A stretch of 64,000 bases of DNA, from NCBI GenBank assembly GCA_002709695.1, contig PAQF01000073.1, positions 27,017 through 91,016 on the forward strand, read 5' to 3'. The stretch is from Candidatus Poribacteria bacterium (GTDB lineage: Bacteria > Poribacteria > WGA-4E > UBA9662). Made by a program: the position numbers and the translations under genes. The notes under the pieces were generated by a model. That model was not told where the DNA came from, ran no database searches, and saw nothing but the letters and a program-made list of their open reading frames with translations. Below are positions 44,601 through 52,864 of this stretch, one piece after another (the stretch's first letter is position 1; each line of letters starts with the position of its first letter).

Positions 44601-47600
44601 TGTTGTAGACTTTAGCTCCATAGTTGCCAAGGTCGGGGGCATAAACGATATCGCCTGAATTTCCATCCAAAACATAAGGTTCAACTTCTTGGGCTCCACC
44701 CATACGATTAGTGGCTCTTCCTTCCATAGCTAAACCAACTACCTCAAATAGCCCTTTGTTATCACCTCGTATAATTAGGTCTCCGCGGACACCTGACATT
44801 GTTTTGTGCTTACGTCGGAGTGTAATGATTGGATCAGGCACTGCTTTACTTGGTAGTGCACTTTCACGGGCGTCATATTCAACAACGTCACCATATAGAT
44901 TACAATAGAAATTTCCGACTTTTGCTGATGTTGGCATCAGGGGGTCACGTAGAGCCTGTATTAGGATTGATGCCATGGTTTTGACCTGTCTGTGCAGATT
45001 GCCGTTGTTATCAATATTCATTCGGTTAATGACATCAAATGGCGTGTCTGTCATCATGCGAGCATCGTCTATCGTCGCAAACGCAATACCCGTTTTGCCA
45101 GCTAAAGTAGCGACCTCACTATCAAAGGCAATTTTGCCTGGGATATAGGTTTTCCAAGTTTTTCCTCCGCTGGCCGAGATTCCATTGATAAAGTTGCTGC
45201 TGCCTCCTAGGCCAACAACACTGATTAGTTCTTTTATATCGTCAATTTCATCTTGGGTGAATTCCGATGGGTCTTCATCTCTAAGCGTGAGTTGAGCATT
45301 AAGTTTATTGAGTTGGCGGATTTTTCCCTTTCGTGCTTTTCGAGATGATCGGATGTCATTTCGTATAAATCTCTCGACCTCTTTCCGAATGTAGTCGATG
45401 TCTTTCAGCATGTCTTCGGAAGGTTCACCTCGATCTTTCATTTGCTGAAATTGCATTTTCATCAGTCGAGAAACGCCTCCGAGGCCTTGCAAAGTGCTGA
45501 AATGTTCTCCAATCAGTGTCTCAAGTGTTTTACCTTCGATAGCTTCTTTAGGAGCTATCCCTGCGGAAATACCCCATTGGCTGGTCATCACACTTTGTTG
45601 TATCTGATCATTAGTGAATTTCCATAATTGCTCAATTCTTTTTCCAAAATCTGCATCATCAGCGTATTCCGATAATTTGTTGCCGATAGATGCGAACTCG
45701 CGACGTAGAACGTGTTCGGGTTGCTGATCGTAGAACCACCCTTTGTTAAAAACGCCGAATGTATCATTTTGTGTTGATAGGTCTATGGAAATAAAGAGAG
45801 ATGCATAATAACGATTGAACAGATCCTGCAAAGCTATTGCTTGTTCAAGAGCAGCGATCTTACGCTCGTATTCTGATTTGCTGATACGTGCTATTTTCTC
45901 CACGCGACTTTGGATGTTTCGGAAACGTGCATTTCGAAGTGTCAACATATTGTCCCGAAGCAGTGATTTGGTTTCTTCCTTCAAACCAGCGTTGAGTTGG
46001 TCAAGGCGAGCTAGCAGGTTTTGAAGATCGACAATATCAGATTTCGCTCGCTCTTTAACAATAGCAAGTAGGTTCTTCTCAGTAAGATGAGCAGCAATTT
46101 TTGTACGTATTTGAATTGCTTGCTTTATTTTTTCATGGTCTAGTAAATAGTGTTTTAATACTAGGATTTCTTCGTCCAGATATCCTCGGCTAAGATTGGC
46201 ATGTGAACTTAAGAGACGATCGATTCTTTGTGCCTCAATCCTGGCATTTCGTAAGCCATTTTCAAGAATATTTTGTTTGTCTTTTTTCAGTGTTTCGATC
46301 AAGATCCCTATTGTTCGGTCAGTTTTTGCGGAACTTAGGAGCGCCTGTTTTTGCTTGATTTCTTTGTCAAGATCTTCAAATCGGTCTAGATTTCCTTTTT
46401 CGGAGCGGCTGAATCTGTCACCAAGTTCTTTTTGTTGATAGGCACTCAAATTGAGTAAGTCAGTATCGCTAATGTATAGTGCAAGTTTTGCTTTTTCAGG
46501 TGAAAATAAGGGGTTTTCATTAAGTTTACTAATAGACTCGACAAAAAAGTCTTGATGATTATTGGATTCAGTGATTTGGTTTTTGATGTTCTCTAGGATT
46601 TGTTTCTCTTGATTGATATAGTTGGATAATGGTTTTTCTGCAGAAGATATAATTCTGCGAGCTTCAATAAGCTTTTTCAGGTCAGAATAATTGAGGTGTC
46701 GATCAAGTAGTTTCTCGGGGGCGTACCGTAGTAGCAATTTACGCTCGTCTTGTAATTCCCAGTCTCTTAGGCTATCTGATAGTCTTTTTATATCTTTCTC
46801 TAGCGATTTGCCTTGTAGCTCAGTTGGAATCTTCAGCGAGTAATCTCCATCTTTTTCTTGCAGATCAAGGTACGCGTCCTCTGGGGCTTGGCTAAATTCT
46901 TCAGGATTGTCTGATTTTAGTTTGGCCTCCAATTTATTGACAGCCCAAACATCAATGCGTGCCATTGGTAAAGCAATTGATTCTAGCAACTCACGTTGGG
47001 CGGCGCGGGATTCTGTCAAGGCTCGCTCTCGCAATTTTTCGATGCGTTGGATAATGTCTCGAAGAAATTGAGTGGTTTGTTGCGAGTCTTTTTTGATCTT
47101 TGATAAGTTCGCATCAAGCAGGGATTTTTCCTCTTCAGTGAAATCCTGTTTCTCACGCTTCTTTCTAGACTGTACTTTCTTCTTTTGTCTAATTTGAAAA
47201 TCGCGCTGCTTGTCCCGTAACGAAGTGACATTGGAGACAGAAATAGACAAATCGGCCAGTGTCGTATCGAGTGATTCTAAATCAGCAGTTACTTGGTGAA
47301 CGTCATGATAAAAATCGGGTGGCAAATCAACGAGAACATTTCTATCAATCGAAATAAGAATTTTCCTGCCAAGCTCCTCGAATTCAAGTTTATCGTTGCT
47401 AAGCCCTCGACGCAGGCCGTACATAGTGGGTGTTCCTGGAGAGTCAACGTCACGGCCTACAACATCTTTCCCAATTCCTTCCATGAATGCCCTCATACCA
47501 GCTAGACCTTGGAAGTGTGCATCAGTTGCTACAAACAAGACTGACCTTCCTGGACGGAATTGCTTTTGGGAGAAAATTCGAGCTAGTTCAAGCATACTGG

Positions 47601-48843
47601 CGATACCACTGGTTGGGTCTGCCCCTGGTGCAATAGCAGGTACAACCGACATGGAATCGTAGTAGGCGTTGATCACTACCATTTCATCTTTGAGTTGAGG
47701 ATCACCTCCTTCGAGGTATCCACGGATATTTTGACCTGTTCTTCGTTCCCAAGTCATGGTTGATTTTAGTCGAACAGCAATTTTCGCACCCTTACTGTCT
47801 GCTGAGGTAATCATTGCCTTTATTTTTTCAGCATTAGTTTTGTTGATCCAAAAGCGGGGTACGTTGGCAGGAACAGTCAGAAACTTATTTTCGGCTTCAC
47901 CACGGTTTGTGGTTTCTGGCTCGATGAAGATGACTGCTTTGGCGCCGAGCATAGCAGCATTGATCCAACGTGTACTGGAATTAAAGTCTGCTAAGACGAT
48001 ACTTCCTTCAGGAATAAAGATGCTAGATTCAGAAGCAGCGATGAATTCTCCATGTTCGTCTATCTGACCGTCTTTATCGTTGTCTTTGCCGTCGGTATTA
48101 TCGCCAGGGATTTCGTCTATGATTCCATTTCCATTATTATCAATTTTATCTTTTGCCCATATTGAAATATCAGAGAGTAGAGGAATCTCACCATATTCAT
48201 CGATTTGTAGGTTTTCGTTGTTATCAACACCGTCATCTGTTTTTTGTAGGGAACTGTTCAGAACATCATCTGTTATCGCACCGATGCCAACGTTGAAGCG
48301 ATTGGCAACATTCTCTAGAGTGTCATTCTCCTTGACTTCATACCAGAATCCGCCAATGTCTTTATCGTTGAAGTCTCGGAGATCGGAGGAGCCTACGTAA
48401 AAGATAGGTGCTCTTAAACCGTTGGGGGGCAGGAGGGAAGTTCGGATGAGATTCGGCCAAATTGGGGAAATTTGAAAGTCCTCGATGGGCGTTCCGTTTT
48501 TGTCAAACACTTCTAAACGACCATTTCCGTGATCGATTGGAACGGTAATTTCAAAATCGCGTCCTTCGACATTTTGGAGCCCAATTTCAGTGAATCGGTC
48601 GAAAATGTACTTGCTGGCGTTGGCCGCCTCTGGGTAACCCGTAACGCGTGTAGAAAGGCTGGAGAGTCGAGCAATATCTTTGCGCATGTTTCGGATGTCT
48701 ATTTGGTCACGGATCTTTACCGCTGCATCCGAGAGACTAAGCGAAGATTCTCCGTCTGCTCCTTCTGCAACAAACGTACAGTTATTCATCACTAGGAAAA
48801 CCCAAAGAAGGATAATACAAAACGGAGCTTCAAATTTCCTCAT
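41683..48843 (-). CDS. Giant FtsX-type ABC permease fused to an interrupted, degenerate M28 peptidase fold
   Basis: A protein of 2386 residues. In order: signal segment (1-28); M28-type helix-strand start (40-110); a PA-like segment interrupted by a LysM-like motif (YEVKENDTLENVANRFNVG, about 166-184) and three Ca-loop-like repeats DN(N/D)x(N/D)xxIDE (about 200-265); the M28 core near 388-470 (VVINAYYDS..GADPTSGIASMLELARIF..ATDAHF); a very long charged helical region (about 520-1230); the M28 closing segment (ARMMTDTPFD, near 1260); further beta domains; then membrane helices near 1619, 1657, 1691 and 1754; a MacB-like periplasmic loop; and an FtsX domain (helices near 2100, 2147 and 2194). 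Compared with the M28 consensus (AHYDS, AxEE, YHTPxD), the H, EE and last H are Y, AH and T, so peptidase activity is unlikely. AAGGAGAG precedes the ATG. Confidence 0.85.
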   Translation of the reverse strand: MRKFEAPFCIILLWVFLVMNNCTFVAEGADGESSLSLSDAAVKIRDQIDIRNMRKDIARLSSLSTRVTGYPEAANASKYIFDRFTEIGLQNVEGRDFEITVPIDHGNGRLEVFDKNGTPIEDFQISPIWPNLIRTSLLPPNGLRAPIFYVGSSDLRDFNDKDIGGFWYEVKENDTLENVANRFNVGIGAITDDVLNSSLQKTDDGVDNNENLQIDEYGEIPLLSDISIWAKDKIDNNGNGIIDEIPGDNTDGKDNDKDGQIDEHGEFIAASESSIFIPEGSIVLADFNSSTRWINAAMLGAKAVIFIEPETTNRGEAENKFLTVPANVPRFWINKTNAEKIKAMITSADSKGAKIAVRLKSTMTWERRTGQNIRGYLEGGDPQLKDEMVVINAYYDSMSVVPAIAPGADPTSGIASMLELARIFSQKQFRPGRSVLFVATDAHFQGLAGMRAFMEGIGKDVVGRDVDSPGTPTMYGLRRGLSNDKLEFEELGRKILISIDRNVLVDLPPDFYHDVHQVTADLESLDTTLADLSISVSNVTSLRDKQRDFQIRQKKKVQSRKKREKQDFTEEEKSLLDANLSKIKKDSQQTTQFLRDIIQRIEKLRERALTESRAAQRELLESIALPMARIDVWAVNKLEAKLKSDNPEEFSQAPEDAYLDLQEKDGDYSLKIPTELQGKSLEKDIKRLSDSLRDWELQDERKLLLRYAPEKLLDRHLNYSDLKKLIEARRIISSAEKPLSNYINQEKQILENIKNQITESNNHQDFFVESISKLNENPLFSPEKAKLALYISDTDLLNLSAYQQKELGDRFSRSEKGNLDRFEDLDKEIKQKQALLSSAKTDRTIGILIETLKKDKQNILENGLRNARIEAQRIDRLLSSHANLSRGYLDEEILVLKHYLLDHEKIKQAIQIRTKIAAHLTEKNLLAIVKERAKSDIVDLQNLLARLDQLNAGLKEETKSLLRDNMLTLRNARFRNIQSRVEKIARISKSEYERKIAALEQAIALQDLFNRYYASLFISIDLSTQNDTFGVFNKGWFYDQQPEHVLRREFASIGNKLSEYADDADFGKRIEQLWKFTNDQIQQSVMTSQWGISAGIAPKEAIEGKTLETLIGEHFSTLQGLGGVSRLMKMQFQQMKDRGEPSEDMLKDIDYIRKEVERFIRNDIRSSRKARKGKIRQLNKLNAQLTLRDEDPSEFTQDEIDDIKELISVVGLGGSSNFINGISASGGKTWKTYIPGKIAFDSEVATLAGKTGIAFATIDDARMMTDTPFDVINRMNIDNNGNLHRQVKTMASILIQALRDPLMPTSAKVGNFYCNLYGDVVEYDARESALPSKAVPDPIITLRRKHKTMSGVRGDLIIRGDNKGLFEVVGLAMEGRATNRMGGAQEVEPYVLDGNSGDIVYAPDLGNYGAKVYNNKVPIDRRQRGCRVVVFPCVSTTIYDLVDQRSLRTLRELQIYDAGTDSFPEKYGISKPIQQQGVSATEPIALVYSEPNKRIKIGMSYGQIGKRLLLIKAGRSGAKNPTLYTGEGFVVSENGSIRVTPYVVIRDMWWLDENRNRLYKKFGISSDRLDQLHQFANERLDQARDTLLKRDYSQALKLARAAWGFESRAYPDVKKTGNDVVSGVMFYLALLIPFAYFMERLLFGFSSIWKQITGTFSIFLVVFFFLAQVHPAFQITATPVIILVAFIVLTLSVLVVAIIIRKFEEQLELMKQQASKVYKADVGRLAASAAAFSLGISNMRKRGMRTALTCVTLVILTFTVISFTSVRTFMRPNSTTLAAVTPKYTGMLIRDQYWRAMEEPVVTTITNDLRKKKVSQEELKRLFKRKGKPINGDLSDVTIYNVVAPRAWYQTSGTGDQSFVQLTRTANKLDPRPKTTSTGKPKTFAANMLVGMSENEPDVTGIHSHLKYGAWFKPGNESEWPTKWPYACVLPQGMADLLGIEETDMGKATVSVYGEDFTVTGVLGVGFKDLKDNDGEELTPVDYQLMNQQSSRGGQGEETLEGELQKYLHLTPDSIAILPYEVVMNQGGNLKSVAVSMEVHDQDTRKNNKILLDAEDKLDLIMAPLMTRISLDFFVGKGKDAYLYSAIGMTSFSGMGNLFIPILIASLIVLNTMLGAVYERVREIGIYSSVGLAPVHIAFLFLAEACVYAIVGAVFGYLFGQAVATILVKFNLLAGLTLNYSSMSTVMATIIVMLVVIGSTLYPAIKAGKMAVPDIERKWKLPEPDGDFWQFSLPFTVLSEESLGLNIFMRDYFEAHSDESASDFYTDQITFNLTAEDEDDTFSIGMMVWLAPYDLGVSQKVELVTVPIGGEEEDLYRIGLNVTRESGEIASWKRVNRRFLNLVRKQLLIWRTFSHEVRGEFHDRGRQERPSEQEAPVANFTHQPAD

Positions 48844-48920
48844 ATAACTCTCCTTAATATACGATTAAAAAAACCGTAGAGAAAACTTATTTTGGATTGA
48901 CGATAATAGGACTCATTTCG

Positions 48921-48949
48921 ATTCTATCATAGTTACAAAATCTTGTCAA
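48921..48949 (-). promoter_or_regulatory. Consensus promoter of the giant permease locus
   Basis: On the minus strand, -35 TTGACA (48949-48944) and -10 TAGAAT (48926-48921) are separated by exactly 17 bases. The start codon lies about 77 bases downstream. All five downstream minus-strand genes are closely spaced or overlapping, so this could drive the whole locus. Confidence 0.8.
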
Positions 48950-49439
48950 GAACCAATAAAATGAGGGTTGGTTTCTAGAATATTGCACTAGTTTTATGTT
49001 GCGTATTTGATACGTTTTTCCAAATGTAGCTACATGTGAAAATCTCAGTTTCCTATGTTATGGAGATTCCAAGCAGTTTGTTGAAATTTATTTACAAAAA
49101 GTTTTTGGTAATTCTATACGGTCAAATTGCATTTTTTATAGTAAAAGGTGCATTTATTCGATAACATCGTTATCTCTGATTCAAGTTGAGTTGAGGTGGA
49201 TCCGAAGTTAGAATTTTTGAAGTCGCTAGTGATGGGGACTTAACCGTTTTTGGATTGGCATTTGGAGCTTTTACATTTTGAGTGGGAGATTAAGGAGGAT
49301 TAGAACAGGGTGACGAGCCTAATACAAAGTTGCATTGTAAACTGTCTTTGTCATGTTCTGATTTGCTTTTTAGTTCAGTAGTTACTTTTGTTTTTTGCTA
49401 TGTGCTTTTTGCTGAATAGTTTTGTAAAAGCATTGCGTG
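48950..49439. other. Intergenic region between lpxK and the giant permease promoter
   Basis: About 490 AT-rich bases with no convincing frame, terminator hairpin or repeat. The lpxK transcript should end here, but no Rho-independent terminator is visible. Confidence 0.5.
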
Positions 49440-50540
49440 TCAGAGTGGCAAACAGGTTTGAGCATACAAGTTAAGTATCTCTTTTATCGATTTTCCATGT
49501 TCTGGTGAGAATCGAACCTCAATAGCTAGAACGAAAATTGACAATTGGTTGGCGTACAGGAGCAACTTCTGTTCATCTTTTTGGGTGGTAATGATGATGT
49601 CTGCTTTCATGATATTTGCTTTCCTTTGGATGCGAAATATGTCTTTTTTGCTATATTGGTGGTGGTCTGAAAACGCCATAAGCTCAAGGTGCCTTGGTTG
49701 GTATTCTTCAACAGTGTGAACAAAAGTTATGGGATTTCCGATTCCACAGACCAAAAGAATTCTTTGGTCTTTCAAGGATTCGAATGATAAATCTTGGGAA
49801 TTACCTAATTTGTATAGTTTTGTTGGGTGATGTTGGCTCTCAAATATCGTTTTTTGCCCAGCAAAATCCTCAATTTTTGTACGTGTCTGAGATAAGTTCG
49901 AAGTGGAATTAGTATGGGTAAGTAGCAACAGATCTACACGCTGGAGGGAATTCTTAGGCTCGCGTAATATACCCGCGGGTAGCATATATCCATTTCCAAA
50001 GGGGCGTTTACTATCTATAACCACGATATCAAGATCACGTTTCAATTGTTGATGCTGAAAACCGTCGTCTAGTATAATCACTTGGGTATTCCATTTACTG
50101 ATTGCTTCAATGCCAGCTTTATATCGATTCTTGGATACTAGCACAGGGATTTCAGGGAGTTCCAGTGCAATCATAAACGCCTCGTCACCACTTTCCTCAG
50201 GTGAAAGGAGGATTTTTGTGCCGTCCGATACGATGCCTGTTTCTGATTTAGCTTTTCTTTTATAGCCTCTTAGGATAATAGCTACTCTGTAACCGGAATT
50301 CCGAAAATGTTTGGCTAGCCAGATAACGATTGGTGTTTTTCCCGTACCACCTGCAACTATGTTACCAACGCTAATTACGCCACAGTCAAGATTGAGGGGT
50401 TTCAGTAATTTTTGGTCATAGAAGTGATTTCGTGTCATCACAACCAAGCCATAAACCCAACTTAATGGTATCAGAGGAATTCGAAAAACTGAGGGTATTA
50501 GACCTGTGGATTGGCCTGTCAAGATGGTATGAAATTTCAA
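49440..50540 (-). CDS. lpxK: Tetraacyldisaccharide 4'-kinase
   Basis: It phosphorylates the lipid A disaccharide precursor at the inner membrane. There is an N-terminal membrane-associated helix (about 20-36), a P-loop AGGTGKTP (63-70), RGYKRK, the GDEAFMIA block, LDDGFQHQQLKRD and PAGILREP, which are family signatures. Length (366 residues) is normal. It lies 15 bases downstream of lpxB on the same strand, so the two form a lipid A unit. Confidence 0.95.
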   Translation of the reverse strand: MKFHTILTGQSTGLIPSVFRIPLIPLSWVYGLVVMTRNHFYDQKLLKPLNLDCGVISVGNIVAGGTGKTPIVIWLAKHFRNSGYRVAIILRGYKRKAKSETGIVSDGTKILLSPEESGDEAFMIALELPEIPVLVSKNRYKAGIEAISKWNTQVIILDDGFQHQQLKRDLDIVVIDSKRPFGNGYMLPAGILREPKNSLQRVDLLLLTHTNSTSNLSQTRTKIEDFAGQKTIFESQHHPTKLYKLGNSQDLSFESLKDQRILLVCGIGNPITFVHTVEEYQPRHLELMAFSDHHQYSKKDIFRIQRKANIMKADIIITTQKDEQKLLLYANQLSIFVLAIEVRFSPEHGKSIKEILNLYAQTCLPL

Positions 50541-50555
50541 CGTTTAAGATATCAG

Positions 50556-51701
50556 CTATAAATAATTTAAGATTAAATCAGCAACTCGTTTCTTTGCTCC
50601 AATTACCCCGAGGGATTTAGCAATTTTTTTGAGTTCTTTCTGTTGTTTTCGGCGTTGTTTCGGATTTTCAAGTAGATCAATCGCTATTGCGGTTATCTGA
50701 TTGGTTGTTACTTCATCTTGTAGTAGTTCTGGAACGATTTCACACCCTGCAATGATGTTGGGTAATCCACTGAATTCTAGGTTGACGAAATGTTGTATTA
50801 CCAACCAAGTCAACAAGGAAACTTTGTAGACAATTATCATTGGGGTGCCAATACAGGTCGCCTCAAGCGTGGCGGTGCCTGATGCTACAAGTATGAGATC
50901 TGCGGCTTTCATTGATGGGTAAATTGCACCTTCGATAATTTTGACAAAGGGCATATTGGGTAGAGAATGCCGTTCGATTCCTGGAGCTAAAGGGAGAATG
51001 AATTGACATGATGGTATTTTTCGTAGAAGGTTTTTCGCAACTTCAAGCATAATAGGCAATAGGTATTGTATCTCCTTCCGGCGGCTACCAGGCATTAAAC
51101 CTATAACAGGATAATTGCCTGCAATATCAAGGAACTTCTGTGCGTCTGTTTGGGTGAAGTCGGTTTGAGCAACGTCAAGTAACGGATGTCCAACAAATTC
51201 CACATTTGCTCCTATATTTCGGTAAAATTCGGTTTCAAAGGGGAAGATCGAGGCAATTATGCTAGTGGTTTTGGCTAATTTCTCTGCGCGTTTGCCGCGC
51301 CATGCCCATGCTTTGGGTGGGATATAGTAGATTGTTGGGATATTTAACTGATGTGCGAATTTGGCTATCCCTAAGTTAAAATCACCAAAATCGACTAGAA
51401 TGACTGCCGATGGATTTTTATTAGCGATTAAATCTTTGAGCTTACGTTGCTTTTGCAAAAAACTCGGAATTAGGTTGAGCACTTCGCTGATTCCCATGAC
51501 AGCTGAATCGCGGATATGGAACAGTAATTTAACACCCACTGATTCCATTAGGTCACCTCCCATGCCTTCTAATTCGATTTCAGGCGATTTGTGTCTTAGC
51601 CTCTGGACAATCTGTGAGGCGTGTAGGTCCCCTGACGGTTCGCCAGCGATTATGATCACTAGCTTTTGATCGTTGACTGATAATTGAGAATTAGTAGGCA
51701 T
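50556..51701 (-). CDS. lpxB: Lipid-A-disaccharide synthase
   Basis: A GT19 enzyme that joins lipid X and UDP-diacylglucosamine. Seen are IIAGEPSGDLHA at the start, GIGG-like LEGMGGDLMES, VDFGDFNLGIAKFAH, YYIPPKAWAWRGKRA, VGHPLLD, LMPGSRRKEI and ASGTATLEAT. Length (381 residues) is normal. It is the middle gene of an argC-lpxB-lpxK series on the minus strand; argC ends 11 bases upstream of its start. Confidence 0.96.
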   Translation of the reverse strand: MPTNSQLSVNDQKLVIIIAGEPSGDLHASQIVQRLRHKSPEIELEGMGGDLMESVGVKLLFHIRDSAVMGISEVLNLIPSFLQKQRKLKDLIANKNPSAVILVDFGDFNLGIAKFAHQLNIPTIYYIPPKAWAWRGKRAEKLAKTTSIIASIFPFETEFYRNIGANVEFVGHPLLDVAQTDFTQTDAQKFLDIAGNYPVIGLMPGSRRKEIQYLLPIMLEVAKNLLRKIPSCQFILPLAPGIERHSLPNMPFVKIIEGAIYPSMKAADLILVASGTATLEATCIGTPMIIVYKVSLLTWLVIQHFVNLEFSGLPNIIAGCEIVPELLQDEVTTNQITAIAIDLLENPKQRRKQQKELKKIAKSLGVIGAKKRVADLILNYL

Positions 51702-51712
51702 CCTAAAATGTA

Positions 51713-52756
51713 TTACGGCATAAGTCCAGGGCTCATTAGGCCTTCAGTCTCGTCGTATCCAAACATGAGGTTAAAATTCTGTACAGCTGCACCCGAAGCG
51801 CCTTTCATTAGATTGTCAGTTGCTGCCATAACGATTGCTCGGTTGGTACGGGGGTCAACCTCTAGACCGATATCGCAAAAATTGCTGCCAAGGACTGACT
51901 TTGTTTGTGGGTATTCACCACAGTCTAGGATGCGTATAAATGGTTCGTTTTGGTAAAAATCCGCGTAGATATCTAGAAGATCTTGGGTTGACATAGGTTG
52001 CTTAAGCTTAAAGTATAGAGTGGTTAAGATTCCACGTGTCATTGGTACTAGGTGTGGTGTAAAGTTGACGATAATCTTATCTCCATTGATAGCACTAAGT
52101 TCCTGTTCAATTTCTGGTGTGTGCCGATGGGAGGCTAATCCGTAAGCTATTAGATTGGATTCGCGGTTTGGATAGTGTGTAGTGTCTTTTGGTTTGCTTC
52201 CTGCACCCGAAATGCCAGATTTAGCGTCGATGATAATTTGGTCGAGTTCAACAAGCTGTTTGCTAATGATTGGTATAGAAGGAAGAATTGAAGTTGTTGG
52301 GTAGCAACCAGGATTAGCAACTAAATTGGCCTCTCGGATTAGGTCGCGGTAGCGTTCAGGCAAGCCGTAAACAGTGTTTTGCATCCGGCTGGGATCTGTA
52401 TGATCAATGCCATACCATTCTTCGTAGATCAATTGGTCATTCAGTCGGTAATCGGCACTGAAATCGATTATGCGGATGCCTTGGTTTCGGATTTGAGGAA
52501 CAAAGCCCATGGCTACTTTGTGTGGAACCGCGAGTATGACAACATCAACTTGATTTCCCAAGTTTTGAATCTCTAAGCTCTCGAAGTTAAGGTCAATGAA
52601 GCCTCTAAGATTTGGCAAGACATGATCGACACGTTGTCCGGTGAAGGTTTCGGAAGTTACCAGTTCAATCTTTAGGTTTCTAGGGTGGGTCACCAACAAG
52701 CGCATTAACTCACTGCTAGTGTAACCCGATGCACCAACAATACCAATTTTGACCAT
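51713..52756 (-). CDS. argC: N-acetyl-gamma-glutamyl-phosphate reductase
   Basis: It makes N-acetylglutamate semialdehyde in arginine synthesis, using NADPH. GASGYTSSELMRLL (NADP motif), the catalytic cysteine in VANPGCYPT, and HRHTPEIEQEL with PHLVPMTRGI are all present. Length (347 residues) is that of the long argC type. It is separated from argJBD and instead linked to lpxB/lpxK. An inverted repeat sits in the region shared with murB. Confidence 0.96.
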   Translation of the reverse strand: MVKIGIVGASGYTSSELMRLLVTHPRNLKIELVTSETFTGQRVDHVLPNLRGFIDLNFESLEIQNLGNQVDVVILAVPHKVAMGFVPQIRNQGIRIIDFSADYRLNDQLIYEEWYGIDHTDPSRMQNTVYGLPERYRDLIREANLVANPGCYPTTSILPSIPIISKQLVELDQIIIDAKSGISGAGSKPKDTTHYPNRESNLIAYGLASHRHTPEIEQELSAINGDKIIVNFTPHLVPMTRGILTTLYFKLKQPMSTQDLLDIYADFYQNEPFIRILDCGEYPQTKSVLGSNFCDIGLEVDPRTNRAIVMAATDNLMKGASGAAVQNFNLMFGYDETEGLMSPGLMP

Positions 52757-52805
52757 TAGTTTCCTCTGTTTTGCAGTCCCGATAACTTGCAGAGGTTAAC
52801 TGGAT

Positions 52806-52837
52806 CTGCTACTATAGTTATTCAGAAATAATAGCAG
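52806..52837. repeat. Imperfect inverted repeat between argC and murB, possible operator
   Basis: CTGCTACTAT (52806-52815) and ATAATAGCAG (52828-52837) are reverse complements with one mismatch, 12 bases apart, in the 108-base gap between divergent genes. Position and symmetry suggest a repressor site, but it does not match the standard ARG box closely. Confidence 0.4.
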
Positions 52838-52864
52838 ATATGGGTTGTCTCAATCAAAAGAATT

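Noticed and set aside
41683..48843. Reading the giant gene as an active M28 aminopeptidase
   Set aside because: Four of the usual metal-ligand positions are changed (AHYD to AYYD, EE to AH, YHTP to DTP), so activity is unlikely.
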